Of a stretch of DNA of 64,000 nucleotides, positions 22,104 to 34,228 are shown one piece after another (position 1 is the first letter of the stretch; the number at the start of each line of letters is the position of its first letter). The stretch is from Tetragonia tetragonoides. Taxonomy: Eukaryota; Streptophyta; Magnoliopsida; Caryophyllales; Aizoaceae. The notes below the pieces were generated by a model. The model worked only from the letters and a program-made list of their open reading frames with translations. It made no database searches and was not told where the DNA came from. Location: positions 22,692,501-22,756,500 of the forward strand of contig CM076141.1 in the NCBI GenBank assembly GCA_038025085.1, given 5' to 3'. Both the position numbers and the translations under genes were made by a program.

Positions 22104-22514
22104 GAAAGTAAGCTGGCAAATTTCCTTTAGGCACAGGAGGACCATTATGTTTGTTATTTCACTATCATGGCTAATAAAGAACTAGATATATGTACCAACA
22201 CATGATGGGTACTAAATTCATGAGTAATTTACGAGAGAACTGATAGTAACTCGTTTAATGATATGAAGTCAGTCCTTTGTATTTCTCAGTTTGGAGAAAT
22301 AGCAGTTCAGAACAGTTATTCTTTCTTCTTGTTCAAATTTTGTAATGAGCCAGGTAGAAAGATGATTAGGTGAGGAACTCCTCGTGTAAAATCTCTTTGG
22401 TTAGTAGCTAGCATTCTTTAGTCAATTTGTTTTCTTCTGGGGTACATATTTTATGCTATGCAAGGAAAACACTGCTACATTTTGAGATATGTTAGTTTCC
22501 GATTGAATCCATCT

Positions 22515-23760
22515 TTTTTATCGGGTTAAGTAATAGAAGCTTCATTACCAAAGAGTAAGCGAAAGTGAGCCACCTACAAGATAGGGTTTTCCCTATAGTG
22601 CAATCTCAATGACCTCACTACATCTATGGGATTGACTGCTTTATTACTGGTTGGAGGAACTTAACCACTGGGTCTATCTATGAGATGGGGGAGCGTTTCA
22701 GCCGGGCTTTTTCAGCTTGATCGGAATTTATTCTATGATTGAATAGCAGACTAGAGGGGAACTGATCTTTCTCCATGACCCCACCATCATCAATTGGACA
22801 CTTTCACAGCACGGACACAATCAAGAACGAGAGGAATGGAGAAGTGGTGGAACGAAGCCGCTGGTGCCGAGTCAAGAAGGGAGGTGGGTTGGGTATTGTG
22901 CAATTTTAGCATCCAGACTATTTTCAACGGAACACCTAGCAGGCTATTTTCCCGGGTCCTCGATCTCCTAGTTTCACAGAGCGCAAATCAAGATCTAAGC
23001 ATCTAACTATAGATTTAGTGTTCCGAAAAACTCTGTAGCACACCATATATTCTCCCTTGAAATGCTATATGTGAGAGAAGCAACCAAAGATCTCTGAAAT
23101 TTAAGACCATCTCCTTCTAGCAATCCAGTTCCATAAAGTGACCAAAGAGGAGGAAGAGGCATCGGATATTTATCCAAGGCAGTTTCCAATTTCTGTAGAA
23201 ACTGATTTGATCTTCTGAATTTAACAAGTAATGAATATCCTTCTGATCTGCACCTAAATAGCAAGCCAAATCACATTGATAGGAACCCTTTTGGGTCGTC
23301 GTGTGAGTGAACAGCTGCCTCAAATAAGAAAGCCACATAGTGAAACTGCCTAGGCATCTTCATTCTTCAGATTTCCGCAGATGAGTTTAACATGTCTGTG
23401 TCTCTGCAAAGTTCCCAACAGAAACACAAAACCACTGGCTGCTGAATATGTGCCAAATGCTGAAATGACCACTTTCCTGCAGGAAACAAATTTGCCCTTC
23501 AGTCTGTTGCTTAGACCAAAACCAGCTGTCTTTTTTCTGGAACATGACTCCTAAACACCACTATATCCACCTGACCCAAGAGTGTCCTACTTTGATGCCA
23601 TTAAGTGCTCAATTCCGTAGCTGACAACTCTTGGAAGTTAAGCTCCATATTTTATCTTGCTATAGACAAGGTCCCAGCCAGTTAGACTTCGTATCTTGCT
23701 TTGATTATCCCCACAGAAATTGCCCACATTTCATTTCTATCTTCTTTATCACCCTAAGAC
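22515..23760 (-). mobile_element. probable LINE fragment, minus strand
   Basis: The low-coordinate end reads on minus 'ctattacttaacccgataaaaaagatgg', a LINE-type 3' terminus. Minus frames at 23007-23338 (SEDQISFYRNWKLPWINIRC...) look like decayed ORF2 C-terminal sequence, but no diagnostic motif survives. RAD51B intron 7. Confidence 0.4.
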
Positions 23761-23769
23761 ATACTTGAA

Positions 23770-23940
23770 ATAGGGGTACTGATTAAGGGGGTAATAGATC
23801 AAATTATAGGCTAAAATGAAAGGTGTAGGTGGTGGTGGGTGTTAAATTTTGTGGAGAGGGGGGTAATAATTACCCCCATTTAGAGAGTAATAGTTACCCT
23901 ACCTCCCCTAGGGTATTGATCCCCCCCCCCCCCTCTCCCT
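23770..23940. repeat. palindromic GGGGTAAT...ATTACCCC segment with C14 run
   Basis: Contains the palindrome 'ggggtaataattacccc' (23862-23878), outer inverted phrases 'taggggtactgattaaggg' and 'ccctagggtattgatcccc', and a run of C near 23920-23933. Probably a small MITE remnant. Confidence 0.4.
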
Positions 23941-25461
23941 TCATCGTGAGAGGGGCTTGTACATCGTCTCTTCTTGCCTTCTTGGTCTCTGGGTCCTATC
24001 TTAAATTCTTAATAGAATACTATATCATCAAGTTGGTTGGCGCCATGTAGACATTGCGGTGAAAAATCATTCAAATAGAATTAATTATTAGCGATAAATG
24101 TAGTGGCCTCAACTTTGAATTGGATCTAGCTTTATGCCTCAAGTACGTTCCAACTTTAGGGTGTGTTTTTTAACTGAAATATGTGATACAAAATGTATGT
24201 TTCTGAAGTGAACACTATTGAACTAAACTGAAAATCACTTAGCTAACACGAGATCACCACTAAATTGAATTGAATTGAGCTGAACTGACTCGACCGGATA
24301 AGCTCTAGAGACATACCCTTTGTTTTACCTTGACCAAGAATACAACATGTGTCAATAACTCAATGATAGAGATTAATAGTAAAAGCAAGGTAAAAGGTTG
24401 TTTCTGATACCAATTTGATAAAAATCTGAAAACCACTTAACCTCAGGAAAACAAGAAACTAATTTCTTGAAAAATCCAACACATGTTAGGAATTTAAATG
24501 TTCCTATATTCCTACAATATCCTTATTTGCCATCCTAAATATCCATCAAGATACATATGGAAAGTACATAAAAGTATAAAATACAACCAAATACACAATT
24601 TCTCTTTAAAGATTTTTATATTTTAAATCTTGCCCCTTTGGTTTGATTCCCAATCTCTTTCCAGTTTCTAGGATATTTTCTTCAATGTAAATGTGTCAAA
24701 CAATGAAAGGGAAGAAATATTATTAACCAATAGCATGTATGGCAAAACAAACACGTTTCGAACTTTATGCATATGATTAACCTTGAGAAAATGGGATGCA
24801 TTTCTTTGCGAATGAAAGCATCTTCAGGATAAATAAAATTGATTGTTGAACCCAGCAATACTGATGCTTGATTTTCTTTGGGACAGACTTGAAATCGCTT
24901 TATTTAGGCATAACCTGTTAACCTCAACCTCTTGTACCACTGATATATCCTGATTTAAGAGATTGAGGTTATGCCTTGATATGGGACACTTGACACTCGG
25001 ACAAGGGCATGGACACTAGGCACTTCGTTCTCAGCCAAAATCAAGCTAAATTTTCAAATATTGCCCATTTCGACACTTGGACATGTATCCACATTGAACA
25101 CTTCTAGCCGAGTCCATGTAAGATAGGTTCTCATATAAAAGCTTAACTGTTCCGCACACATCACTGCGATAAATCATTGCCATAATCTGCAAGTCCCAGA
25201 ACTTGTTTTACACTCCTATCACAGCCAAACTTCCATGACCACCATCATTATCGTCACCATCATTGTTTCTCAAAATAATATGTAATAAAAATACAAGATA
25301 ACTTTCCAAATACACAGTCATTCAGTAAATTCGGGTGTTCCTTTACTTTAATTTTTCTTCATTACGTCATATGTACACTTGGTGAAGATGGATGACAGCA
25401 TAGTCTATTTTTTGTCAAATATTGATAAAATTTGCGAACTGACAGATATATGTTCTTGTAG
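23941..25461. other. rest of RAD51B intron 7
   Basis: AT-rich intron. A motif cluster at 24163-24290 ('gggtgtgttttttaactga', 'tgaattgaattgagctgaac') resembles the MITE at 40717-40905. No gene. Confidence 0.4.
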
Positions 25462-25521
25462 GGAATATGAGCAGTCTAATCCTAGACAACATGCGCTTGG
25501 CTGGCACATCTCTTTCATTAA
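25462..25521 (+). CDS. RAD51B: RAD51B exon 8
   Basis: 60 nt between ttgtag| and AA|gtaaac. In the family frame it encodes EYEQSNPRQHALGWHISFIK, including the conserved LGWHISF-K block. It is out of frame after the exon 7 break. Confidence 0.9.
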
Positions 25522-25616
25522 GTAAACTTTACTGGCCTAATACCATTTCTACCAAGTTCTTTTATATGATGGATATCCTTTTGCCAAACTGTGATTTGTC
25601 ATATTAAATTTAACAG

Positions 25617-25726
25617 ATCACTAGCAGAGCTTTCACGCATACCTGTTGTGGTAACAAATCAAGTCAGGACACAAATCCTTGATGAAGTCTCCTTCTTTTC
25701 TTTCCAACATGCTGAGGCTGTCAATT
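25617..25726 (+). CDS. RAD51B: RAD51B exon 9
   Basis: 110 nt between taacag| and |gtaagt. It encodes SLAELSRIPVVVTNQVRTQ, the conserved L2-proximal VVTNQVR motif, then ILDEVSFFSFQHAEAVN. In the shifted frame the third codon is TAG (25622-25624). Confidence 0.92.
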
Positions 25727-26799
25727 GTAAGTCTTTGCTTTACACTTTTCAGCTTGATCTATCCTTTCTTATTGCTTGACAGTCGATTAGAATATGACTG
25801 CGACAGTCACATACAGACTGCAACTTGTATTCAGCCTCAATTCTGAAAAGTGACCAATAATACATTCTCCAATGTTAAATTGCCGTTCAAAATAAAATCA
25901 AGATTATTATCCCCTTCCAGTCAAGTAAATGCGAACCTTAGAAATAAACCTACAAAGTTCTTTACAAACATAGAAACCATTCAGGATACACAAATCCGTT
26001 TGTCTAGTAGGCTTTTGTTAAAATTTTGGTGATCAATTATGATCTAGAAACACATTTTCATCATATAAACCTTTTTTACAATCTGGTTAAACCGCATTCA
26101 ATTGAAAGGGACCATGGTCAAGGTTTCTTTGCCATTGTTACCGTGGTCGGGGTTTATTTTACTGTCAAAGTTTGTGGACTATTCTAGTTGATCATGACAT
26201 GCCTTCTCTTAAGAAAACATGAGACAATTCCAAGTTTGTCAGATATTTTATGCAGCTGGATTGTAAAGTATCAACTCAAACTCCTTTTTATGGGGATTGC
26301 AACAATTGGTGCTTGGTGAAGAGGATTAAATGTGAAATTTAGGCTCGGTGTGTGAGTGGCACTTAATGATAAAATGCATAAATTATGCCCAAAGAATGAA
26401 GATGGGCTAGTCATTCACTCATTTGTAATGGAGATCTGTTGGATCCACATTTGTGCTGGTAAGCAGGCTAGGCGGATATAATTGATGGGCGTGGAGAAAA
26501 GCACTAGGAGATCTGAGAGCTGGAGAAACTAAACAAGATATAAATATTTGATCTTCACTAGATATAGCACTTATTAAAGAAAATCATGATGAAATATCCG
26601 TGTAACCTAATCCAAACATACAGTGGGGAGTCCTATTGGTGTTTGGTTTATGATGCATGATAGGCAAGGAAAATCGAGTGTTCTCATGTCTCAGAATACG
26701 TAAAGATAGAACTGGATTTGACTTAGGCTAAACGCTAGTTTACCACCCAAGACTAGGGATTTACCCTCGATAGGATAAACAGATAAAGGCTAGAGAAGT
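25727..26799. other. RAD51B intron 9, first part
   Basis: No gene or clear repeat. Short direct repeats 'ccatggtcaaggtttctttg' / 'ccgtggtcggggtttatttt' occur near 26111-26160. Confidence 0.35.
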
Positions 26800-27490
26800 G
26801 TTGGGGAACCCTCGTTTGATGGGCCCCACACAATAATAACATATAAGAAGAAAAACAACAGGAATTGGAAAATGTAAAGGTTGGAGTAATGCAGCAGAAT
26901 TACGCATGGGTGTTGCAAAAGACCATTTGACTTCCTTTGTTATGGGAATTAATATATAGTAGTTGGCATTTTATGTCTTGGAAAACCAAAGGCCATCTCC
27001 GCATATCAAGAGTTATATGGCTGTTCATTGTCTTTCGGATGTTTCACATGTTAATGGAAGAAGGATCTAGACTTAGCCAAATTTATTGGTCTAGCTAATT
27101 TTGTCACCTATAAATAGTGGGACTTTGAGAAGGCTTTGGACTACACACAAGTGTGAGATATCCACGACAAGTGAGAGCAATCCACTCTAAGAGTGAGAAA
27201 GAGAGCCAAAGTGAGTAGCTTGAGATAAATTCTAAATTCTCAAGCTTGTGAGTGTCCCACCATATTTTGGTGAGGTAGTAAATCATTGTAATACATCATG
27301 GGTGAAGTTCTTTGAGTGATATCCTCTAAATTTTACTGGAGAGGATATTTTTGTAATCCTAGTATATTAGAGGGCAAGTTTTACTAGGCCAAAGGTCCTG
27401 CGGTTTTTTCTTTCGCTTTTGAGGTTTTTCCACGTAATTTTTTTTTGTGTCCTCATCTATTTATTTTTCGTGTAACCCATTTCAATCACC
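26800..27490 (+). mobile_element. Copia-type LTR-like segment
   Basis: Begins 'tgttggggaaccctcg' (26802) and carries a TATA box 'ctataaatagtgg' (27108-27120). Next come phrases typical of plant Copia LTRs: 'tggactacacacaagtgtgag', 'ccattgt'-type region, then 'ttttttctttcgcttttgag' and 'tttttccacgtaatttt'. No matching target duplication was found, and internal genes are absent, so it may be a decayed solo LTR in RAD51B intron 9. Confidence 0.45.
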
Positions 27491-27639
27491 AGAGGGAAAA
27501 GATATTCCTCAACTTAATCCATCTAAATGTCATTGTAGGAGTTATTCTTTTCCAAGAGAAATTTAGGTGGTTAGGAAAGAGAATTTGTAACTCCACATGC
27601 TTTCGTACTGGTTACTACTACGATGAGGAAGAGCTTTAG

Positions 27640-28110
27640 GTGAGCATATCACAACCTTTCATAAGAAATTGTTTGTTGAGTATAATTTTTGTTCAGGGGA
27701 GGAGGATGTACACCGGTGTTTGAGGAGATTGTTCCGGCAGATTTTTATATAGGAAGGGGACAAGGATTCGGATTCGGATGAATATTATATGGCCTTAACT
27801 TTAAGGTTTTTGAGGAATTCTGTAAGACAATGCAAGGGTGTTAGCTTGACCTTTATCACTTTGGTTCCCAAGGACTGGTCTTCGCAAATAAGATGGTCTA
27901 GTGTTCGTATTACTATGATAAAAGACTTAAAAGTACTAGCTAATGAGGACCATTAGATTTTGAATGCTGTTTTGATTGCAAATGAGGTACTGGAGGATGT
28001 TAAGTGGTGTTAAGGGAAGGGCTTTATCCTTAAGCTTGACTTTGACAAGGCTTATGATAGGGTGTGTTGGGTATTCTTAGATAAAATTATAGAGATGAAA
28101 GGTTTCTCTA
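27640..28110 (+). mobile_element. LINE reverse-transcriptase fragment
   Basis: Broken plus-strand frames read VSLTFITLVPKDW (near 27840), ILNAVLIANEVLEDV (27957-28001) and GFILKLDFDKAYDRVCWVFL (28020-28080), the conserved N-terminal RT motifs of L1-like LINEs. Both ends are missing. Confidence 0.7.
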
Positions 28111-29109
28111 TAAAGGGGCGTCAAGGATTCGGGTCGGTACGTATCGAATTGGTTGGTACGTAATAGGCTTATAGAAGAACAACCGATATATACTGGTTTG
28201 TAACTGGTTGGAGCGTATTGTTCACATCTCGGTCGGTGTGGCCATAGCGATCCGATCATCGGGCGAATACAATCGTTACAGAAAAAGGGAGTTACTTTTT
28301 ACTTTCACCAAGATTCTCTCTATTTTGGCAGGACAAAAATTTATTCAAGAAAAAAAAATACAGAAGAGAGAGAGAAGCACTTCATTCACAATAATTCACC
28401 GCAGAAAGCAAGCCAAGAGCTAGCTAGAAGGGTGTTGTAGGGGGTTAAGGGAAAGGACAACATAATCAGCCACAATTTCCTGTCAATTCTTTAATCTGCT
28501 CAAAGTTTTATGGAAATTAGGGTGGTCAAGGCCTCAAGGGTATGTATCATTGTCACATTAGAGCTCTGGCGACTTTGTTCATTTGATCTGCCATCTTCAA
28601 CTGAAGCTCCTCCTTGGTGCTGAGGTGGTGGTAGCATCATCCATGTCTGAGCTTTTGTCATCAAGGGGTATGTGTGATGACCATGGCAGCTTGCATGGTC
28701 AACCTGGCTCCAGATTCAGGGAGACAGAATTGTGGCTAGGATTTGCTTCAGGATTTAGATGGAAAAGAGAGATGAATTTGGAGCATAAGGCTGTTGGACA
28801 AGTCTGATTGATTGACTATAATCATAAATAAAAACTTAAGTTCACAGCCCCATGCAATGTCGACGGTAGAGTGAAGAATAATGTTATTAGAAGTGGCCCG
28901 TTGAAAGTAAATTCTGAAAGCCATTCCCCCAAATAGGATCTAATGGAGAGAAGGATTACATTTTCTTTTGCATAACTCTTCTCAACACTTCTACCATCGA
29001 AATATCTAGCACTGATTGCTGGCTTTACCTATCTGTTACGCAATTGTGAAATCTTCCAGCCCTTGCTACTTGGTTTTATTATTTCATTGTGCCATTTTGT
29101 TATGTGCAG
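28111..29109. other. RAD51B intron 9, last part
   Basis: 28112-28280 is GC-richer with 'gggtcggtacgtatcgaatt' and 'atctcggtcggtgtggcc' phrases, resembling ends of a non-autonomous transposon. 28583-28807 has a 74-codon plus frame with no recognisable family. Nothing firm. Confidence 0.3.
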
Positions 29110-29217
29110 GGCAGGGCAAACAAGACTCTACAAGATCGGACTCTCATCTGATTGCTGCCTTAGGTATTCACTGGGCTCATGCTGTAAGCATAAGGCTTAT
29201 CCTTGAATCAATATCAG
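29110..29217 (+). CDS. RAD51B: RAD51B exon 10
   Basis: 108 nt between gtgcag| and |gtgaac. It encodes QGKQDSTRSDSHLIAALG then IHWAHAVSIRLILESIS, matching the C-terminal core of RAD51B. Confidence 0.92.
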
Positions 29218-29559
29218 GTGAACCTGAAACTTATAAGCCACAATGATGTTCTTATGATTAAGTTTTTCCTACATATTTCACTTTAGATCATATACTCTTC
29301 CTTGAGGAGTTGTTTGGCCGAAGCTAAGAATGTTGTTCCCTTTTGCTCTCTCAATTGCTTCTAAATGTCTTTGTATGTCTGTTACTACAAGTAGATGTTT
29401 AGTCTTGAGAGGCTTTTAAGCGTGTAGAAAGTGGAGAAAACAGTAGAGGGAAGAAGTGTTCTTCTGATCTGAACCTGTTATTATTGAATCAGATTGCTGT
29501 TGTGATATAAACAGATGCTGCATTGATTCCAGGACGCCAAAAGACATTCCTTCATTTTT

Positions 29560-30149
29560 CTTAAGTGACACAGACCTTTCAAGAAATACTTATTGCAGTA
29601 ACAAAAGTTTCATTTTAACACTCCTTGAGATGTTCTGCCATCACACCAAGCTTAATTCTTAGGGACTCTAATCTAATGTTTGGCAAGGGCTTGTTAAATA
29701 TGTCGGCGAGCTGAAACTCTGGACAGTTAACTGGCTTCACTTCTTCATGTAGTGCATCTCGGACTGCACGGAACTTTACTTTCATGTGCTTGTCTTGCTA
29801 GGGGAAACGGGGTTTTTGCTATATACCAAACTTAGCTAGCCTGTCCGTGCTTGCAGCCCAAGTCTGGAAGTTGACGGTTGCCGAGGTTGCAATGTACTCT
29901 GCTTTTATGGAGGAGTGAGCTGTTTATTTGAGATCCATGAAAATACACTCGAACCAAGTGAGAATGCATCATGAAAATACAGTAAGCTTCCAACTAAACT
30001 TCTGTTCTGCCTTGCACCAACCTTGTTTTGGCCATCATAACAGAACTTCTCATTTCATTTGGAACTTCTTTAGGATGTCTTGAGCTACTTAGTTTGAGAG
30101 AGGAAAATTCATCTTCTGATTTATGGACTTCGATGTCGAGAAAGTATTC
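29560..30149 (-). mobile_element. Copia element, RNase H part (left half of a split element)
   Basis: On minus the sequence reads FLDIEVHKSEDEFSSLK next to the RTE insertion point. Further on are a decayed KAEYIATSATVNFQTWAAS-like segment (~29880), RQAHESKVPCSPRC (~29770) and QLADIFNKPLPN-like sequence (~29690-29725). This is the end of a Copia RT-RNase H. Its RT half is at 33546-34130, separated by the LINE insertion. RAD51B intron 10, antisense. Confidence 0.75.
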
Positions 30150-33100
30150 GGATGGGTATATGGTGCACATGGTTTTGGGTATGGAGTTAGGAATGATGGT
30201 GGGACCTCGATATTAGATTTTTGGACTGCGTATGACCTGATGGTAACCAACTCCTTCTACAACAGAAGAGAAGAGCACCTAGCTACTTTTAGGAGCAGTA
30301 CCGCTAAGACCCAAATTGATTACATTCTTGTTAGACGTGGTGATCGGAGATTGTGTATGGATTGCAAGGTTTTACCAGGTGCATGTGTGTCGACCCAACA
30401 TAGAATGGTCGTTTTAGACCTTAAGGTGATGGGATAGAAGAGGAAGAGAAGTCCACATAACTGTACCAAAATCAAGTGATGGAGTCTTAGAGGAACTTTG
30501 GGGAGTCAATTTAAGGCCAAGGTTGAGTCGGATAGCATCTGAAATGTAGAAGGAAATGTGAGCCAACTGTGGAAGGGAGTGGCGGATCTCATTAGGAATG
30601 TTGCAAAGGAGACTTTAGGAGTTGCGAGAGGGATGGGAAGTAGCAAGAAGGAATCCTGGTGGTGGAGTGAGGACATTCAACACAGAGTGAAGGCTAGAAG
30701 GTTGCCTCTAAAGCTCTAATATATAGCACTACAGATGAGGAAAGGGTGGAGAAGCGAGAAGTGTACAAAACGGCAAAGAAAGAGGCAAAGAAATCAGTTG
30801 CAGAAGCCAAAAGCAAGCATATGAGAGCTTGTACCAAAAATTGGAATCTGAGGAGAGAGATAAGGACGTTTTCAGGTTGGCGAGAGCAAGGGAGAGGAAG
30901 ACTAGAGACCTGGATCAAGTTCGTTGCATTAAGGATGAGGCGGGACGAGACGGACAACAAGAGAAGGTGGCATGGGTATTTCAATGAGCTTTTTAACAAT
31001 GCGGATGTCGACATTTCGTTGGGGGATCTTAGTACGTCCGAGCAGCACTATAACTACAGTTTCTGTTGTCGTGTTACCAAGGAAGAAATCAAAGGGGCCA
31101 TGAGGACTATGAAGAGTGGAAAGGTTGTGGGACCAGATGAGATACCTATAGTGGTATGGAAGAGTTTGGGGGAAGAAGGTTTATCTTGGTTAGTTAGACT
31201 TTTCAACATGATCCTCAAATCTGCAAGGATGCCACAGGAGTGGCGGCTCAGCATTGATTCTGCTATACAAGAACAAAGGAGATATTCAAAGTTGCAACAA
31301 CTATAGAGGCATCAAACTACTCAGTCACACCATGAAGTTATGGGAGAGAGTGATTGAGAAGAGACTAAGGAAGAGTATTGTTATCTCGGAGAACCAAATT
31401 GGATTCATGCCAGGGAGGTCAAAAACAGAATCGATTCATCTACTTAGACGTTCTATGGAGTACTATAAAGATAGACAAAGGGACTTGCACATGGTTTTCA
31501 TTGATTTGGAGAAGGCCTATGACAGTGTACCTAGAGAAGTTATGTGGAGGTGCTTGGAACCCCTGTTCCAGTCGCCTATATTCGAGTTATTAAGGATATG
31601 TATGAAGGAGAGAAGACTAGGGTGAGGACTACAGGAGGGGAAACTGAGCAATTTTCTATAGATATTGGGTTACATCAGGGATCATCGTTGAGCCCCTTCT
31701 TATTTGCAACAGTCATGGATGAGCTCACCAAGACTATTCAGGAGAATGTGCCTTGGTGTATGTTGTTTGCTGACGACATTGTCTTCATCTATGATGCTCG
31801 GACTCGGGTACGGGCGTCGGACTCGGGTATGGATCCAAGAGTCAGACATGTGAAAATCATAAATTGAAGATACGGAGACACGTTTTAGGAGTGTCCAATT
31901 TTAGGATATGGACACGGGGACATGGTCCATTCTCTTACACCATGCAAATTTATAAGTGAAAAGAATTATCTTATAATAGTGAAACTTACCGTACGTTGTA
32001 ACCTTTTTAAATGTAAAAGAAAGACTCCTCGTTAAACGAGACAGCTGCCTTGGGAGATGATAAAAGTCAATAAGTTTCCTGACAGACAGCTGTAACTAGT
32101 AATAAATATTAACAGGGACCTAGGTAAGTGGATAGAGAGAAACCCAGATAAAATAGAGTAATAAAAGCTGAAGAAATCGACAGCTGTAAACACGGTAGGT
32201 AAGACTCCTTTTTAAATTTCTGCTTTCCGCTGAAAGAGAGAGAAAATGCGTGAGGAAAAATGAAGATGGAGATTGGAGAACAGAGAAGATAGATCCAACT
32301 AACAGGAATTGCTTTTACCCACAGTCGTTCTAAGTCGGTCGTGTCCACAAATTTCATGGCGAGTTGGAGCCCTGATCCCTGTCCGTATCCGTGTCGTGTC
32401 GACACGGGTATGGCAGGGGAAAGTGCTGAGTCCGAGCATCATAGGTCTTGATAGACGAGACTAGAGAATGTGTTAATGCCAAACTAGAACTTTGGCGGGG
32501 TACACTAGAGTCGAAGGGCTTTAAGTTGAGTCGGACGAAGACTGAGTACATGGATTGCAACTTCACAAGAAATAGGGTCGCCTGAGATTAAGGTTGGTAC
32601 TGAAGTTGTACCGAAGAGAGACTGTTTCAAGTATCTTGGTTCAATTATACAAGGCAATGGCGAGATTGATGAGGACGTGACCCATCGTATTAGAACAGGG
32701 CGGCTAAAATGGAGGAGTGCTACAGGAGTGGAGTGCTGTGCTATGTGACAGGAAAATTTCACTCAAATTGAAAGGTAAATTCTATTGTACAGCCATTAGG
32801 CCAACTATGCTATATGGGGCGGAGTGTTGGCCGGTGAGACAGGTGCATGTGCAGAAGATGCGGGTGACCGAGATGAGGATGCTTTGTTGGATGTGCAACT
32901 CTACAAGAACAGAAAAAATTAGGAATGAAGTAACGAGAGGCAAGGTGGGAGTGACCGACATTGACAACAAGATGCGAGAGACGAGGCTTAGGTGGTTTGG
33001 GCATGTTAGGAGGAGATATCGAGATGCCCCGGTAAGAAGGTGTGAGAGAATTTTACTTAGTGACTGTAAGAGAAGAAGAGGGCGCCCGAAGAAGAGTTAG

Positions 33101-33528
33101 GGAGAGGTAATCATAGAACTTACAGAGGACTTGGCCCTAGATAGGAAAATTTGACGTAGTAGGATTCGTGTAGACGATCCTCGTTAGATTGTGGTTTTTG
33201 CATTGCTTAGGAATTAGAGCATGCAGCATTTTGTTTCTAGCTTGTAGTTGTCTTCGCTTTATCCTTTTCATTTGGTAGTCTTATGTGTTAGCCTGCTTAT
33301 GCTTGCTTTCTCTTGCCCTTTTGCTCATTCTTCATTTCCTTATATATTGCATGCACTCTTGCCAAAAAAAAAAAATCATTTTTGAAAAAATGTTTTTCAT
33401 AAAAAATAAAAGTTGTGGGTCTATCGGAAACAGCCTCTCTTCTAGGCGACTAGTTAGGAGTAAGGTTGCGTACATCTGAACCTCCCCGATCCCGCCCTAG
33501 ACGGGATACTTTTTGGGTTGTTGTTGTT
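30150..33528 (+). mobile_element. RTE-clade LINE, 5'-truncated, inserted in Copia
   Basis: Endonuclease C-terminal part at 30150-30437 (GFGYGVRNDGGTSILDF, KTQIDYILVRRGDRRLCMDC), then reverse transcriptase 30746-31790. RT motifs include [58 protein letters not shown] and FADDIV. The C-terminal region is 32445-33100 (RPTMLYGAECWPVRQVH, KMRETRLRWFGHVRRR, GRPKK). The 3' UTR ends in (TTG)n at ~33517-33528, as in plant RTE LINEs. Frameshifts occur near 30440, 31255 and 31560, and a hAT insertion splits it at 31789. Flanking 'tcgagaaagtattc' at 30136-30149 and 33533-33546 marks the target duplication. Confidence 0.88.
31789..32444. mobile_element. non-autonomous hAT-type MITE, 656 bp, inside the RTE LINE
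   Basis: The left end CTATGATGCTCGGACTC and the inverse right end CTATGATGCTCGGACTC are identical over 17 bases. Flanks GTCTTCAT (31781-31788) and GTCTTGAT (32445-32452) are an 8-bp target duplication with one mismatch. Sub-terminal 'gggtacgggcgtcgga' and 'tccgtatccgtgtcgtgtcg' are also inversely related. The insertion falls just after the FADD box of the LINE reverse transcriptase. No coding capacity. Confidence 0.85.
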
Positions 33529-34130
33529 GATCTCGAGAAAGTATTCATTAGGCTCAAATCATTCATCTCAAATCTCTTCTTCATCTCCTCCTTGAATGCA
33601 AAGATCATCTCTAAATTGTTCTCTGAGACAAGGAGATCATCTATGTAGAGTGGTAGAATGAGTATATAATTGTTGCCCGACTTTTTAGTGTAAAGTGCAT
33701 TCTTTTCGGCTTTCTTCAGGCCAGATAAAGCCTTTTTCCATTTGTACACTTTTCCTTCTCCTTTGACAACAAATCTTGAAGGGGGGGTCTCATTGAGGAA
33801 GGTAGATTTAATATTGAGCTGGAATAGTTTCCACTTCTCTTTGCGCGGCTAAAGCAATGAGGCCTCACAGTGTCATCTCTGTCTACCGGAGCCAAAGTGT
33901 CCCACTTGCTGGGAGTAGCCCTTCATCAACCAATCTGGCCTTGAATTTGTTGATGGAGCAATCTGGGTTATGCTTGATTTGCTACACCTACATCACGTCT
34001 CTCACTTGTCTGTTGGCCTGCGAACCAGATCCCGCGTCTTGCACTTCACTGTTATCATCATTTCACTTTCTATATTCTTGATGTCTAGATGCTTCTTCGT
34101 AGTTATTAGGGTCATCAATAACAAAATGAC
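33529..34130 (-). mobile_element. Copia element, reverse-transcriptase part (right half)
   Basis: On minus: WKKALSGLKKAEKN, then LYTKKSGNNYILILPLYIDD and LLVSENNLEMIFAFKEEMKK, ending RFEMNDLSLMN at the LINE target site. YIDD is the Copia catalytic box. Upstream (33850-34050) is decayed sequence with a KARLVDEGL-like segment and an APVDRDDTVR-like segment. The frame continues at 30149 once the LINE is ignored. Confidence 0.8.
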
Positions 34131-34228
34131 AATTTTCACACAATCCCGAGTCCTAGTTACATATATTTTTTAGAGTGAGACGGAAACAATATGTTTGCCA
34201 TAAGCAAAAGATGAAACTAAGAAAATAT

